A stretch of 64,000 nt of DNA from Sphingosinicella sp041621755 (GCA_041621755.1 JBFKAE010000001.1:11180-75179); one strand, 5' to 3'; shown: positions 36,201 through 44,649, numbered from the stretch's first letter. The notes: generated by a model from the letters alone, not told the origin. Made by a program: numbers and translations.

Positions 36201-36290
36201 GCCGCGCGCGGCGCGCAATTCGGTGAAATGCGCGGTCAATAATGCGTGAAGTCGCTCGATTTCGGCGCCGCTTTCGATTGCCCCCTCCAT
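33249..36290 (-). CDS. 1013-residue protein of no recognised family, partner of the SNF2 helicase
   Basis: Long protein without a P-loop or nuclease motif I can see. It has an N-terminal segment with PLPLLVAATEIGYVYRG, a basic coiled-coil-like stretch (LREARRRQRALEAQPRQRPKRRAEIEP), and a middle region that reads as repeated beta-sandwich-like strands (about residues 460-640). An acidic C-terminal third follows (DEDIDVGEVSENWD). It overlaps the SNF2 gene by 4 nt (stop-start ATGA type), so coupled translation and physical partnership are likely. Scaffold or target-recognition roles are possible; nothing specific is supported. Confidence 0.7.
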   Translation of the reverse strand: MEGAIESGAEIERLHALLTAHFTELRAARGDAPVYLLEHDFDAADLKMLSTTVRSSLARHPIEAHWWVPRPLPLLVAATEIGYVYRGTGTDFWPIFAEQLGQTSLGDRGALSTLFRQSVARLGLAQPPETPWNLAFCHIAWPVLHAILPIELHQSLARAVRDVRSHLDLGASDAALIAPIRNRAQLAGGVRLIAWLEDHYTAAAVIRQLLQPSGAHGIASSALKRIAADLAQDESANNALREARRRQRALEAQPRQRPKRRAEIEPKFAPLILRMVEQRLAIALKIPQMEQVARDAARSALDAMRWRAFLWSDGRPVPGRNIFSDFPLPLQFDALPRSEVPLIADVAALPIAQEAKDFLGSLRVATEAPMLFYDFSDEGDALQRSGAAIADSGHCIVLVAAAQIAPPDAEQLGRVAGLRGYRLDAANPANQAWLASLGFTVRQTTRFSWIGDVEVEQHRPIRRFHVRSFIAFELNSPGGRCEARLTTPDGKQSTLTGADSLMAGFTAFDPGLYRLRYGASEEQLFEVVAAEDDLSLLTVDIDAGTASTADLADRQITLRFDSGVTVQEAELELKLSCDGRAVKTVREILPDTPCRFGGDHLIWEHLLDTDTVERLLSARRAELCVTVAGLLEASFAFEQVTAPFTWTKLADGQLVASDESGNLSIFAAQPQQPLVLAAATSSMTVDDIRLFRAGHDRPLQAGGYCVGPRIWRGGDAPRARKPDRLLRQFDSNRDRGADGRRTVDALIGWAAAGVDHPVTQFRRGQIVRQLEEWMVEQLCGEIWAQQEAALAKRNGRSFVGAFLSACARLRVGYCDVQMSRAQRSLLERILIRLIDARGLRITLEASREPIDETFGIALDEVFYDAYVALADDIESVGDMCPFDLDEDIDVGEVSENWDKALRAAAREAALIGLVDLLRPLDAGDTLSLADFESMLPDDVVDLLHDWISKNRPPHHARQWNRDLVESAYWLFARPAVAARLSWKAATERLLADSFSARAIRYAALRAGTSPVVE

Positions 36291-36433
36291 TACACCCGAA
36301 CAGGCGCATCAACACTTCCACCATGTTGCCTCGGCATCTTCGACCTGAAAACCGAAACTTTGACTAATCTCGATTCATTTCCGGTTTTCGCTCAAGTTTA
36401 TCGATCGGGGCCTCGTGCCCAGGTCACTTCATG

Positions 36434-37999
36434 TCATGCTGCCGGATCGTCATCGGCGTCGAGGATGCGCTTCGGTGCCGGTCTGTCCCGGCAGTAGAAA
36501 CATAACGGCCCTTCGAAGGTGTCGATCAGGCCTTCCTCGCCGCAAGTTCCGCATACCTCCACGCTTTCACCCTTAGCGCGACACTCAGCTACAAAACGCT
36601 GGAGTACCTCCAGGGCGCGGGTCCGAATCCTGTTGATCGACAAGAGGCTGAGCCAACCCACGGAATCGCACACCGATCCGATCCAAACTCCCAGTTCTTC
36701 AGCCGCGAACCGGTCCAACATGATGAAGGATTTCCGCAAGAGCGTGCGGGTGCTCCGGTAACTGATCGTAGCGCCCGAGTGCTGAAGCTTGTTTCGCAAT
36801 TGTCTGAGAGCCGTGAGTGTCGCGGTCTCGTCAACTCTGAAGGCAACCCCCGCTTCGGTCAGCAATTTCAAGACACTTGGATTGTTGGGGTTCTTCTTCA
36901 GCGCCGCGTTGTCCTCACGCACGAGCCGCAGCTTGAGCAAAAGTTCGGCGGAGTGAAAGGTTGACAGGACCGCGTCGCGTAATGCGTCTGGATCGCCCTT
37001 CCCCTTATCATAGGCACAGGCAGCGGTGTTAAGCGAAAGCGCCGCGTTACTTGCTAAATCGAGTTCAAGGTCACGCAGGCCCAATTGATCACCAAGCGAC
37101 GGCGGAGCTAGCCGCTCTGAAAAGCCGGCGGCCATGAGGTCGCTCGGTGAAGCAAAACACGTCCGATGGAATCGATCAATCTCCGCCCGGCTGGCGGTCG
37201 CATAGAAGTGGATACGTGACGCTACCTCGTCCCACACATCAGTTTGCCAAAGCTTGGCAGCCGCCTCGACCTCTCGATAGCCGACCAAATCGATCGTGAT
37301 GCCGTCATCAATCAATTCTCCGTCGGCATCGAAAGCTTGAATCCAAGCTGTGCTTGAAATTTTGTTTTGAAATGGCCCGTTTAGTGGCTTCGCAAGGACG
37401 CATAGCAATTGACCACAGCCCATGCAGAGAACTCGCTGAGACGTCGTATAGACGATCTGTGTCCAATGGCAGGGACACTCCAGCCGCACATCGTCGCCGC
37501 TGGTCTCGATCAAGGCGCAAATACGCTCTTCTGGTTCTAGAAGCGGCGTGGGCACGTAGGTAGAAATCGCAAACTCATCATAGCAATCACCCTCCTGGTA
37601 ATGGAAAGGCTCGCGTAACCCCCACAGCCTGTCGAAATAGGTACGCTGTTCGTCGCCCCAAACATATGCTGGATGTTTGATCGGAACGGCACTCCACTCA
37701 TCAAAATGTTCTTGGACACACCATTCGGGCTGCAGAGGCCGGCGAAGAAATTGGCGGCTTGAGAGGACAATACCGCCATGCTGATCAATTTTTCCGTTTA
37801 TATCGGCGATGATCTGCGCGAGCGACGCTTTGGTTTCGACTAGTTCCCGGTGAACATAAACATACGCCAGCACGCTTTCACACGGCGGCGCATCAACATC
37901 GCGCCGCTTGCTCGGAGCGTTCTCTCCAAGTTCGGCTACAAAGAGACGTCCATCGGGCACATTATCCTTTCTGCCAGCGACGACAGCTAGCACAACCAA
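36434..37999 (-). CDS. Zinc-ribbon protein with HEPN-type RNxxxH motif
   Basis: About 521 residues from a TTG at 37999 (start uncertain; a GTG at 37993 is also possible). The N-terminal 170 residues are unrecognised. A Cys cluster CPCHW...CMGCG lies at about 175-200. A helical region with FHSAELLLKLRLVRED and LRQLRNKLQHSG (RNKLQH near 400-405) matches the Rx4-6H motif of HEPN domains, many of which are RNases in toxin and abortive-infection systems. A final zinc ribbon CGTCG...CFYC is near 483-503. It lies 143 nt upstream of the 1013-residue gene on the same strand and diverges from the first GHKL gene. The HEPN call rests on one motif in a helical context and is moderate. Confidence 0.6.
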   Translation of the reverse strand: MVVLAVVAGRKDNVPDGRLFVAELGENAPSKRRDVDAPPCESVLAYVYVHRELVETKASLAQIIADINGKIDQHGGIVLSSRQFLRRPLQPEWCVQEHFDEWSAVPIKHPAYVWGDEQRTYFDRLWGLREPFHYQEGDCYDEFAISTYVPTPLLEPEERICALIETSGDDVRLECPCHWTQIVYTTSQRVLCMGCGQLLCVLAKPLNGPFQNKISSTAWIQAFDADGELIDDGITIDLVGYREVEAAAKLWQTDVWDEVASRIHFYATASRAEIDRFHRTCFASPSDLMAAGFSERLAPPSLGDQLGLRDLELDLASNAALSLNTAACAYDKGKGDPDALRDAVLSTFHSAELLLKLRLVREDNAALKKNPNNPSVLKLLTEAGVAFRVDETATLTALRQLRNKLQHSGATISYRSTRTLLRKSFIMLDRFAAEELGVWIGSVCDSVGWLSLLSINRIRTRALEVLQRFVAECRAKGESVEVCGTCGEEGLIDTFEGPLCFYCRDRPAPKRILDADDDPAA

Positions 38000-38079
38000 A
38001 TACGAGGTCTCTCTGGCAAAAAACTTTTGATGTTAGCGCACCGACACACTAAAAAGTGGCCATAGTGAAGATGCCACCT

Positions 38080-38098
38080 GCGGCCATGTGCCGCGATC
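38080..38098. promoter_or_regulatory. Shared palindromic element, copy 1 (before first GHKL gene)
   Basis: GCGGCCATGTGCCGC (38080-38094; arms GCGGC/GCCGC, loop CATGT) followed by GATCA. It recurs at 40123-40137 followed by AATCA, giving 19 of 20 identical positions. It lies 17 nt before the ATG at 38112, in the divergent region with the HEPN-type gene. Confidence 0.5.
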
Positions 38099-38111
38099 AC
38101 CGGAGGACATC

Positions 38112-40049
38112 ATGCTTGAAGTCGAAGACCGGCTGCTCACTGAGGTTGAGCGGCAGGAAAAATATCTGGCCCGGTTGCCGGAGGATTTTCCATTCCCCTT
38201 GTTCAACGCTGCGCAAGCGCTCGAATCGCAGCGCCGCAGCGGCTATCGCAACACGGCAGCCGCCGCACGTGAGATCGTCGACAACGCGATCGAGGCGAAG
38301 GCGACGCGCATCGATATCTGCTTCGAGCGGCCGCGCCAGTTGAAGCCGCACCAGCGCGCGGAATCACTGGCGTCGATCGCATTTATCGACAACGGGTCGG
38401 GCATGCTCCCCAAGATGGCGCGCTATGCCTTGTCCTGGGGTGCGGGCACCCATTTCGACGACCCCGGCTTCATCGGCAAGTTTGGTTTCGGCCTGCCCAA
38501 TGCGTCGATCAATCAGACTCGGCTGGTCGAGGTCTACACCAAGACCGTTGAAGCGAGCGCCGTAACCAAGGCGACTCTCGATGTCCGCGCGGTCAAGGCG
38601 CACGGCCTTCATTCAGTTGAACCGACCGTCGAAGCGACGCTTCCCGAGTTCGTACAGGCATATCTCGACAAGGCAGGCCTCGTCTTCGACCACGGCACAA
38701 TCGTCGTCTGGGTCGAGCCCGACCGGCTGACCTATAAAACGCCGGCACTGATGAAAGAGCATTTGCTCGACGATTTCGGCGTAACCTACCGATATCTGCT
38801 CGACCGTGTGTCGCTCTATATCGACAAGACACAGGTCGCGCCAGTCGATCCGCTGTTCCTTACTCCAAGCGCCCGTTACTATCTCGACGAGGCCAAAGGC
38901 GGCTCTCGGATGAGCGCCGACTACAACATTCCGGTCAAATATGCGCGCGACGCCGAGACCGGGGTGCTGGTGCTATCCAAGGTGGAAACGCTCGGCGAGA
39001 TCAGTCGCGACGACCCCCTGCTAGAGGCCGCAGGCGCAATTTATGTTCGCGTCGCCCGCTTTCCCTATGGTTTCGCCGAGGCCGCACCAAGCAAGCAGAA
39101 GGCGACCACTGACGCCCATCGCCGCTTCGAAATCCGCAAGACGCGACGTGGCATGTCGTTCGTCCGTGCCGGGCGCGAGATCGAGACCGTCGATGTCTTC
39201 CCGAAATCGGTGAAGGATCACGCCAAGGGCCTAGGTGACTGGCCGCTCCTGCAGTCCTACGCCTATCACTGGGGCGTCGAGGTGCGCTTTGATCCCGAAC
39301 TCGACGAAGTGTTCGGCATCACCAACGACAAGCAGACCGTGCGTCCGATCGAAGATCTATGGCGGCTGTTTGCGCAGGAGGAGATAGATGCACAGCTTGG
39401 CCGCGAGCAAGCCTTCCAACGCAAGATGCGCCGTGAGGAACGGCTCAAGCAACAGGCGAAGGCGGAGAAGTCGGCGGAGCCGACCCATGCCGAAACCGCT
39501 GCCGCTGCCGCCGATGGCATGTCGGGGCACAAGCCCCGCGTCACTGACCGAGTTAAAGCGGAGGTGCGCGAGAAGTTTGAACAACAGGCGGCGGCACGCT
39601 CCAAGGTCGATGCCAGTTCTATTGAGGCCGCGCGCAAGGCCTTGGAGGAGGAAGCCAAACGGCGACCGTATGTCATCGACTTCTACAATGAGCCGCGCGG
39701 TCCCTTTTACAAGCCCGACTGGCTCAATGGATCGCAAGTCGGCGTCCTCATCAATCGCGCGCATCCATTCTTCCAGACGCTCTACAATCCGCTCCTGCGG
39801 ATGGATGGCGGCGCACAGGCCAAGCAGGCACTCGACATCCTGTTGATCGCGCTCGCCCGCGCCGAACTCAGCGTCGAGAACGAGGACACAGCCAACTGGT
39901 ATCTCACCCAGCGTGAGCGTGCCTGGAGTCAGTTCCTCAACGACGCCTACACATCGCTTCAGCAGAAAATGGCGCCGGTCGACGAGGAATCGGCCGAAGC
40001 CGGTGAATATCCGAAAGGAGGTGAAGCGGCGCTCGAAGCAGCTGAATAA
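38112..40049 (+). CDS. GHKL ATPase 1 (MORC/MutL-like)
   Basis: 645 residues from the ATG at 38112, preceded by GGAGGA; a GTG at 38088 would start inside the palindromic element. The GHKL fold is clear: N-box REIVDNAIEA (E54, D57, N58), motif G1 IDNGSGM (D93) and motif G2 GKFGFGLPNAS (122-127). A transducer-like domain follows. After residue 440 comes a charged helical region (KMRREERLKQQAKAEKSAEPTHAE, then KAEVREKFEQQAAARSKVD). The C-terminal region has LLIALARAELSVENED. MORC-type GHKL ATPases in bacteria are found in predicted restriction-like clusters with SF2 helicases. ATP-driven dimer clamping on DNA is inferred. The same architecture recurs in the protein at 40857. Confidence 0.85.
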   Translation: MLEVEDRLLTEVERQEKYLARLPEDFPFPLFNAAQALESQRRSGYRNTAAAAREIVDNAIEAKATRIDICFERPRQLKPHQRAESLASIAFIDNGSGMLPKMARYALSWGAGTHFDDPGFIGKFGFGLPNASINQTRLVEVYTKTVEASAVTKATLDVRAVKAHGLHSVEPTVEATLPEFVQAYLDKAGLVFDHGTIVVWVEPDRLTYKTPALMKEHLLDDFGVTYRYLLDRVSLYIDKTQVAPVDPLFLTPSARYYLDEAKGGSRMSADYNIPVKYARDAETGVLVLSKVETLGEISRDDPLLEAAGAIYVRVARFPYGFAEAAPSKQKATTDAHRRFEIRKTRRGMSFVRAGREIETVDVFPKSVKDHAKGLGDWPLLQSYAYHWGVEVRFDPELDEVFGITNDKQTVRPIEDLWRLFAQEEIDAQLGREQAFQRKMRREERLKQQAKAEKSAEPTHAETAAAAADGMSGHKPRVTDRVKAEVREKFEQQAAARSKVDASSIEAARKALEEEAKRRPYVIDFYNEPRGPFYKPDWLNGSQVGVLINRAHPFFQTLYNPLLRMDGGAQAKQALDILLIALARAELSVENEDTANWYLTQRERAWSQFLNDAYTSLQQKMAPVDEESAEAGEYPKGGEAALEAAE

Positions 40050-40122
40050 TTTTGAACGGCCCCCGCACCAGCGGCCGCTATTTTGGCATTATGCGAACTA
40101 CAGCTCGAGACCAGTGTCGGCG

Positions 40123-40141
40123 GCGGCCATGTGCCGCAATC
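40123..40141. promoter_or_regulatory. Shared palindromic element, copy 2 (before sigma-like gene)
   Basis: GCGGCCATGTGCCGC at 40123-40137 with AATCA following, in the 155-nt gap before the sigma-like gene at 40205. The repeat of the copy at 38080 implies joint control of the two GHKL transcription units. Confidence 0.5.
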
Positions 40142-40204
40142 AACCACGCTGCATCGGCCTTCAGCTGAATTGTCGAAGGTCTTTGCAGCGAAAGGAGATT
40201 CCGC

Positions 40205-40855
40205 ATGCGCGGCGTCACTCTGGATAATTTGCTTACAGCCGCCCTGACCGGGCAGCCCTACCACCAACTCCGTCTCGGCCGCGAAGCCAAGCGCTACGCG
40301 CGTCGCATCACTAATCGCGCTTGCCCCGATTTCCCCGAAGATCGCCACGAGGAGGTCGCCCATGAGGCGTTCGTTGCGCTATGGTGGCGCGGCGCCGGTG
40401 TCCTGTCCCAAGGCACGGCACTAAACGCGTTCCGCAAGGCCGTAATCGCGGCTGTCCGTACCGTCCGCCGCGATTATGCCGCGCCAGGAGATCGCACACG
40501 CCCGCCGTCCCGCATGGCACCGCCCGCTCCGTCGCGCGTCGCGGCCGAGCACATCGGCATGATCCCCGACGGCGAGACGCTGGCCCATGCAACCATGACC
40601 AAGGGCGAGCATAGCTATCTCGATCTCGATCGCCTGCCATCTGCAGAGGCGACTGCAGAAATCGCAGCGATCGAAACGCGGATCGACCTCGAGCGCATCG
40701 TCGCCACCGCACCCACGCCGGTTGCGACAGCACTCAAGCTCATCCACCTCGACGACATCCCCGTCGCCGAGGTGGCCAAAGTCGTCGCTCTAAGCCGCTT
40801 CCAACTCCATCGCCGGATCGGCGCCTTCCAGGCGATGTGGGCTGCGGCGGCCTGA
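40205..40855 (+). CDS. Sigma-factor-like DNA-binding protein
   Basis: 216 residues with an AAGGAG ribosome site 8 nt before the ATG. The N-terminal half resembles sigma region 2 (RHEEVAHEAFVALWWRG, ALNAFRKAVIAAVRTVRRDY). The C-terminal half resembles region 4 (TALKLIHLDDIPVAEVAKVVALSRFQLHRRIGAF), separated by a Pro-rich linker. It is not a standard ECF sigma factor in length or motifs. It overlaps no gene but is 1 nt from the second GHKL gene. It may direct transcription of the island from the shared palindromic element, or be a structural DNA-binding subunit; neither is shown. Confidence 0.6.
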   Translation: MRGVTLDNLLTAALTGQPYHQLRLGREAKRYARRITNRACPDFPEDRHEEVAHEAFVALWWRGAGVLSQGTALNAFRKAVIAAVRTVRRDYAAPGDRTRPPSRMAPPAPSRVAAEHIGMIPDGETLAHATMTKGEHSYLDLDRLPSAEATAEIAAIETRIDLERIVATAPTPVATALKLIHLDDIPVAEVAKVVALSRFQLHRRIGAFQAMWAAAA

Positions 40856-40856
40856 G

Positions 40857-42548
40857 ATGGCGGAGGATAACGGTGTGCGGGGGGCGGGCATCGGCGCGGT
40901 GCTCGCCGCCCAGCGGGATTACGCGGCGGCAAGCCGCGAAAGGTCCAAGTTCGGGTTGATGGTGCCGGAAGCCTTTGTTCGAGGCATCCGGGATCTTGGC
41001 TATCGGAGCAACGGCGACGCGATCGCCGAACTGATCGATAACGCGTTGCAGGCCTACGCCAATCGCATCGACATCAGTTTTGGCTATGACGGTACGACGT
41101 CGGTCAAAAAGCCAACCCAGGTGGCAGTGATCGACAATGGGCACGGTATGGAGCCCGACATGATCCGCATGGCGGTCATGTGGGGCGGCACGCACCGCGA
41201 AAATGACCGCAGCGGGCTGGGGCGCTACGGCTATGGCCTGCCGTGCGCCTCGGTGAGCTTGGGCCGGCGCTTCACCGTCTATTCGGCGACGCTCGGCGGT
41301 GCTTGGCATTGCGTCAGGCTTGATCTCGACGCTCTTGCCGAAGGTGCCTATACCGACGCACATGGCGATATCGTCGTGCCGCCGGCAACGGTTGCGACGC
41401 TGCCGCCATTTGTTGCCGAACAGATTTCGCAAGCGCATCCGGAGGGTTGGCGCTCCGGCACGGTCATCCTAATCGATAAACTCGACCGACTTGAATGGTC
41501 AACCGCGCAGGGTCTGCGCGAAAATCTATGCCGGCAATTCGGTGTGACGTACCATAAGCTTCGGAATGAAGCGGCGATCTTTGTTGATAATGACTTCGTC
41601 GAACCGATCGACCCGCTGTTCTTGACGGCCGATTTCCATTTGTTCGATCATGACGACGACCGAGCAGTCGCTATCGATCCGATCCGGGTTGAGGTGCGTG
41701 ATTCCGATGAAGGGAATTTCTGCGGCGCAATGACCCTTCGATATGCTTGGCTGCCGCCAAGCTTCGGATCAGTTGACAAGGCTCGCGACGCGGTCGGTCT
41801 CAATTCCAATCCGCGATTTGCCATCATGAAGGATTTTAACGGGATCATTTTCAGTCGGAACGGCCGTCTCATCGACGTGCAGACTCGCACACCTTGGACT
41901 ACTTTCATCAACAACGACCGCTACATCAAGGTCGAGCTAGAATTCTCGGCGACGCTCGACGAGATGTTCGGCGTGACCACGTCAAAGCAGCAGGTCACCG
42001 TTTCCTCCCGCATCTGGGAGTTGCTACAGCAAGCTGGCCTGCCGAAGGCGATCGAGCAGTTACGTGGTAAGGTCAAGGACGCCAAGCTTGTGCGGCGTCT
42101 CGCCGCCCTCTCGCCTCGACCGGGCGAGCAGAACCTGTCCGAACGCGCCATGGGGCAGACGGCTGAACTTGCCTTCGGCCATCAGCGGCAGTTCGACTTT
42201 GGTCTGCGAGCATCGCCTTATCGTCTGCGTTTTGAAAATCTCCCCGGACAGGCCTTTTTCCGGGTCGATCGCGCGGGCGGAGCGCGCACGCTCCACATAA
42301 ACACTGCGCACCGCTTTTACGAAGACATCTATGACGGGCCGTCGGCTACTCAAGAGGTACGGACGGCTTTGGAAATCCTGTTGTTCAGCTTTGGTGACGG
42401 GCTGCTCGGCGAGAGCGAGGAGCGCGGCGCGATCCAGGTCGAACTCTGGTCGCGGAGGCTGGAGCTTGCGCTCGGCATGATGGCCCAGCATCTAACCGAA
42501 AGCGAAGACATCGATATCGGCCCATCTTCGTGGATCGATGCCGTCTAG
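40857..42548 (+). CDS. GHKL ATPase 2 (MORC/MutL-like)
   Basis: 563 residues. N-box AIAELIDNALQAY (E58, D61, N62), G1 VIDNGHGM (D93-M98) and G2 GRYGYGLPCAS (122-127) define a GHKL ATPase. A second-domain transducer follows, with DEMFGVTTSKQQVTV, a stretch shared in form with GHKL ATPase 1 (DEVFGITNDKQTV). The C-terminus is shorter than in the first protein and lacks its charged coiled-coil-like region. The pair may form a heterodimeric clamp. It overlaps the DUF4338 gene by 11 nt, which links the GHKL module to the DruA-like protein. Confidence 0.85.
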   Translation: MAEDNGVRGAGIGAVLAAQRDYAAASRERSKFGLMVPEAFVRGIRDLGYRSNGDAIAELIDNALQAYANRIDISFGYDGTTSVKKPTQVAVIDNGHGMEPDMIRMAVMWGGTHRENDRSGLGRYGYGLPCASVSLGRRFTVYSATLGGAWHCVRLDLDALAEGAYTDAHGDIVVPPATVATLPPFVAEQISQAHPEGWRSGTVILIDKLDRLEWSTAQGLRENLCRQFGVTYHKLRNEAAIFVDNDFVEPIDPLFLTADFHLFDHDDDRAVAIDPIRVEVRDSDEGNFCGAMTLRYAWLPPSFGSVDKARDAVGLNSNPRFAIMKDFNGIIFSRNGRLIDVQTRTPWTTFINNDRYIKVELEFSATLDEMFGVTTSKQQVTVSSRIWELLQQAGLPKAIEQLRGKVKDAKLVRRLAALSPRPGEQNLSERAMGQTAELAFGHQRQFDFGLRASPYRLRFENLPGQAFFRVDRAGGARTLHINTAHRFYEDIYDGPSATQEVRTALEILLFSFGDGLLGESEERGAIQVELWSRRLELALGMMAQHLTESEDIDIGPSSWIDAV

Positions 42549-44649
42549 TCTTGCAACGCACAATTTGCGATACAGAGCGTGGCCGCCAGCGCGGCCGCAA
42601 TCTGATTCTGGAGGCTGGGTGTCCGCGAGCAAAACGATTTTTGAACCAGCGCGGTCGCGGGCCTTTTCTCCCTTCCTTGCGCCGAACGAACATCAGCGTC
42701 TTCAGCAAGTTATCGATTTCACCGGTCCGTCAGCTCCTGGTTTTGCCGATGAATTGCGCGCGCTTGCGCGCCGCTTTGTGGATGATGGGGATAGCCTGAA
42801 GCTGCGCGCGATCTGCCTTCTTTTGGCGGACCTTTTTGAGCAGGGCTGGTCCGTTAGCACCGGCGACGATGGCGGCTTCCGTTTTCAGCCGCCCGGTCTT
42901 GCGCGCGGTGCGGCGGAGACCGTTGATGACATCAAGGCACGTGTCCGCTTGACCATGCAGATGGCTCGTTTGCGCCAACTTGCCGAGCCGTCAGTGCGGG
43001 CGTTCCTCGAACGCACCGAGAAGCGCCGCATTCGCCACGGCATAAAGGGATCAGTGATTGATCTTATCGACGATGGATCCGCGCTTGCCGGTGAACTGAC
43101 GACGATTAATAACCTCCCGGTCGAGGATCAGGAAGCAGCGCTAGCTCGCCTCGTCGATCCGGTGATCGAAATCTGTGAAGCTGGGCGACACTGTGCCGAT
43201 ACCGGACTGCCTCTCATCGATATTTGGCGCTATTTCCGCCACACTTGGGCACATGAGTATCGGTCGATCCCCGGTCGGCAGATGCTCGTATTGATTCGTA
43301 ATGCTGCTCGACCGAATCGGCCGGTGATGGGCATTGCGATGCTAGCGAGCCCGGTGATGAGGCTAACCGCGCGCGATCAATGGATCGGCTGGCTGCCGGA
43401 TAGCGCGAAACAACTCTATGAGGAGGGTTGCTGGACGGCGACCGCCTTCGCGCACGCCATCTGGAATCGCATGCAGGCGTCGATCGAAGAAATTCGGTGG
43501 GACGATCTCGCGAGCGAAGCGGAGGTTCGATCGCCAAGTGAAGCGGTCGTGTTCCGTTTGGAGCAACGTGCCGCTGGCGCTGCGGCTGCGCGCGAAGCCG
43601 AGTTGAAAGTTCATTTCGAAACCGAACGCGGATTGGGCGACGCGGTCCGCCCGCATCGCGGAAACGTCAAATCGGCAACTGAGGGTGCCGACTGGCTAGA
43701 GGCTTCGAACGACCTGCTGTTCGTGCGCAAACGTGCCGAAGGTCTGGCGAAGCTGCTCTTCGCTAAATGTGTATTCCGGGCTGCCAAGCTGAAGCGTACC
43801 CCGACAAAGGCGCTGAAGTTTCTCTTCGAAAGCCGGGACGGGAAGCGCGCGCTCGACACCGTGCTGGCGGAATTTCGTAAGGCTGGGTTGTCTAGCGAAG
43901 TTGCGGACGTCAGCATTTGCGGCGCCGTCCACCCATATAACGAGTTGCTGTCGGGCAAACTGGTCGCCCTGCTGCTTGCCTCGCAGGAGGTGCGCGAAGC
44001 CTATGCCCGCCGCTACGGCGGCCAGATCAGCATCATCGCATCGCAGATGGCCGGCCGGCCAATAGTAAAATCCGCCAATCTCAAGCTGATTACGACAACC
44101 AGTCTCTATGGCGTGGGGTCGAGTCAGTACAACCGGCTCGTCCTTCGCGCTGCCGACCATGACGGGCTCCATCATGACCTGCGCTGGGGTGCGATTGGCA
44201 AGAGTCTGACTGGCGGCTTCGGCACGCTACACCTTGGACAGGAGACTGCCCAGGCACTTAGGTCGATGGCATTCGAGCGCCACGATGCGCGGCGAGTCAA
44301 CAATCGCTTCGGTGAAGGCACGAGTCCTCGCCTACGGCAAATCCGCGAAGGGCTCGATGCGCTTGGCATCAAGAGTGACGCCATCTTGCATCATGCAACG
44401 CCGCGCATTTTCTACGGCTGTGAACTGATCGCCGGCGCGCGCGATGCGCTTTTGGGGCTCGACAACGGCGATGGCGCCGCGCCAAGCGCCGCGGTAATCG
44501 CTGATGCATGGCGGAAGCGCTGGCTGACTAAGCGCATCCGGCGCGAGGAGACACGCATGGCACTGGCCCGGCTCGGGCCGGTCAGCGTACGGGCTAGCCT
44601 TCATGCCGATCCCGATGGGCAGTTTCGCCTGCCTATCGACCCTGCATAG
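42538..44649 (+). CDS. DUF4338 (DruA-like) protein, long form
   Basis: 703 residues from the ATG at 42538; a GTG at 42619 has a better ribosome site (GGAGG 4 nt upstream) and would give 676. The DUF4338 core is visible: LIDIWRYFRHTWAHEYRSIPGRQM (near 229), ARPNRPVMGIAMLASPVM, DQWIGW, then VHPYNELLSGKLVALLLAS (near 463), IIASQMAGRPIVKSANL and TTSLYGVGSSQYNRL (near 521). Druantia type I names its DUF4338 protein DruA. Here it is longer than the short DruA forms, with about 220 extra N-terminal residues. Its coupling to a GHKL ATPase rather than to druB-D genes is unusual as far as I know. Enzymatic role unknown. Confidence 0.8.
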   Translation: MPSSLATHNLRYRAWPPARPQSDSGGWVSASKTIFEPARSRAFSPFLAPNEHQRLQQVIDFTGPSAPGFADELRALARRFVDDGDSLKLRAICLLLADLFEQGWSVSTGDDGGFRFQPPGLARGAAETVDDIKARVRLTMQMARLRQLAEPSVRAFLERTEKRRIRHGIKGSVIDLIDDGSALAGELTTINNLPVEDQEAALARLVDPVIEICEAGRHCADTGLPLIDIWRYFRHTWAHEYRSIPGRQMLVLIRNAARPNRPVMGIAMLASPVMRLTARDQWIGWLPDSAKQLYEEGCWTATAFAHAIWNRMQASIEEIRWDDLASEAEVRSPSEAVVFRLEQRAAGAAAAREAELKVHFETERGLGDAVRPHRGNVKSATEGADWLEASNDLLFVRKRAEGLAKLLFAKCVFRAAKLKRTPTKALKFLFESRDGKRALDTVLAEFRKAGLSSEVADVSICGAVHPYNELLSGKLVALLLASQEVREAYARRYGGQISIIASQMAGRPIVKSANLKLITTTSLYGVGSSQYNRLVLRAADHDGLHHDLRWGAIGKSLTGGFGTLHLGQETAQALRSMAFERHDARRVNNRFGEGTSPRLRQIREGLDALGIKSDAILHHATPRIFYGCELIAGARDALLGLDNGDGAAPSAAVIADAWRKRWLTKRIRREETRMALARLGPVSVRASLHADPDGQFRLPIDPA

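Noticed and set aside
30280..37999. Assigning the minus-strand genes to DISARM or the Dpd deazapurine system
   Set aside because: The SNF2 helicase resembles DrmD/DpdE in general, but no DrmB, phospholipase-D, methyltransferase or DpdA-type transglycosylase is present nearby.
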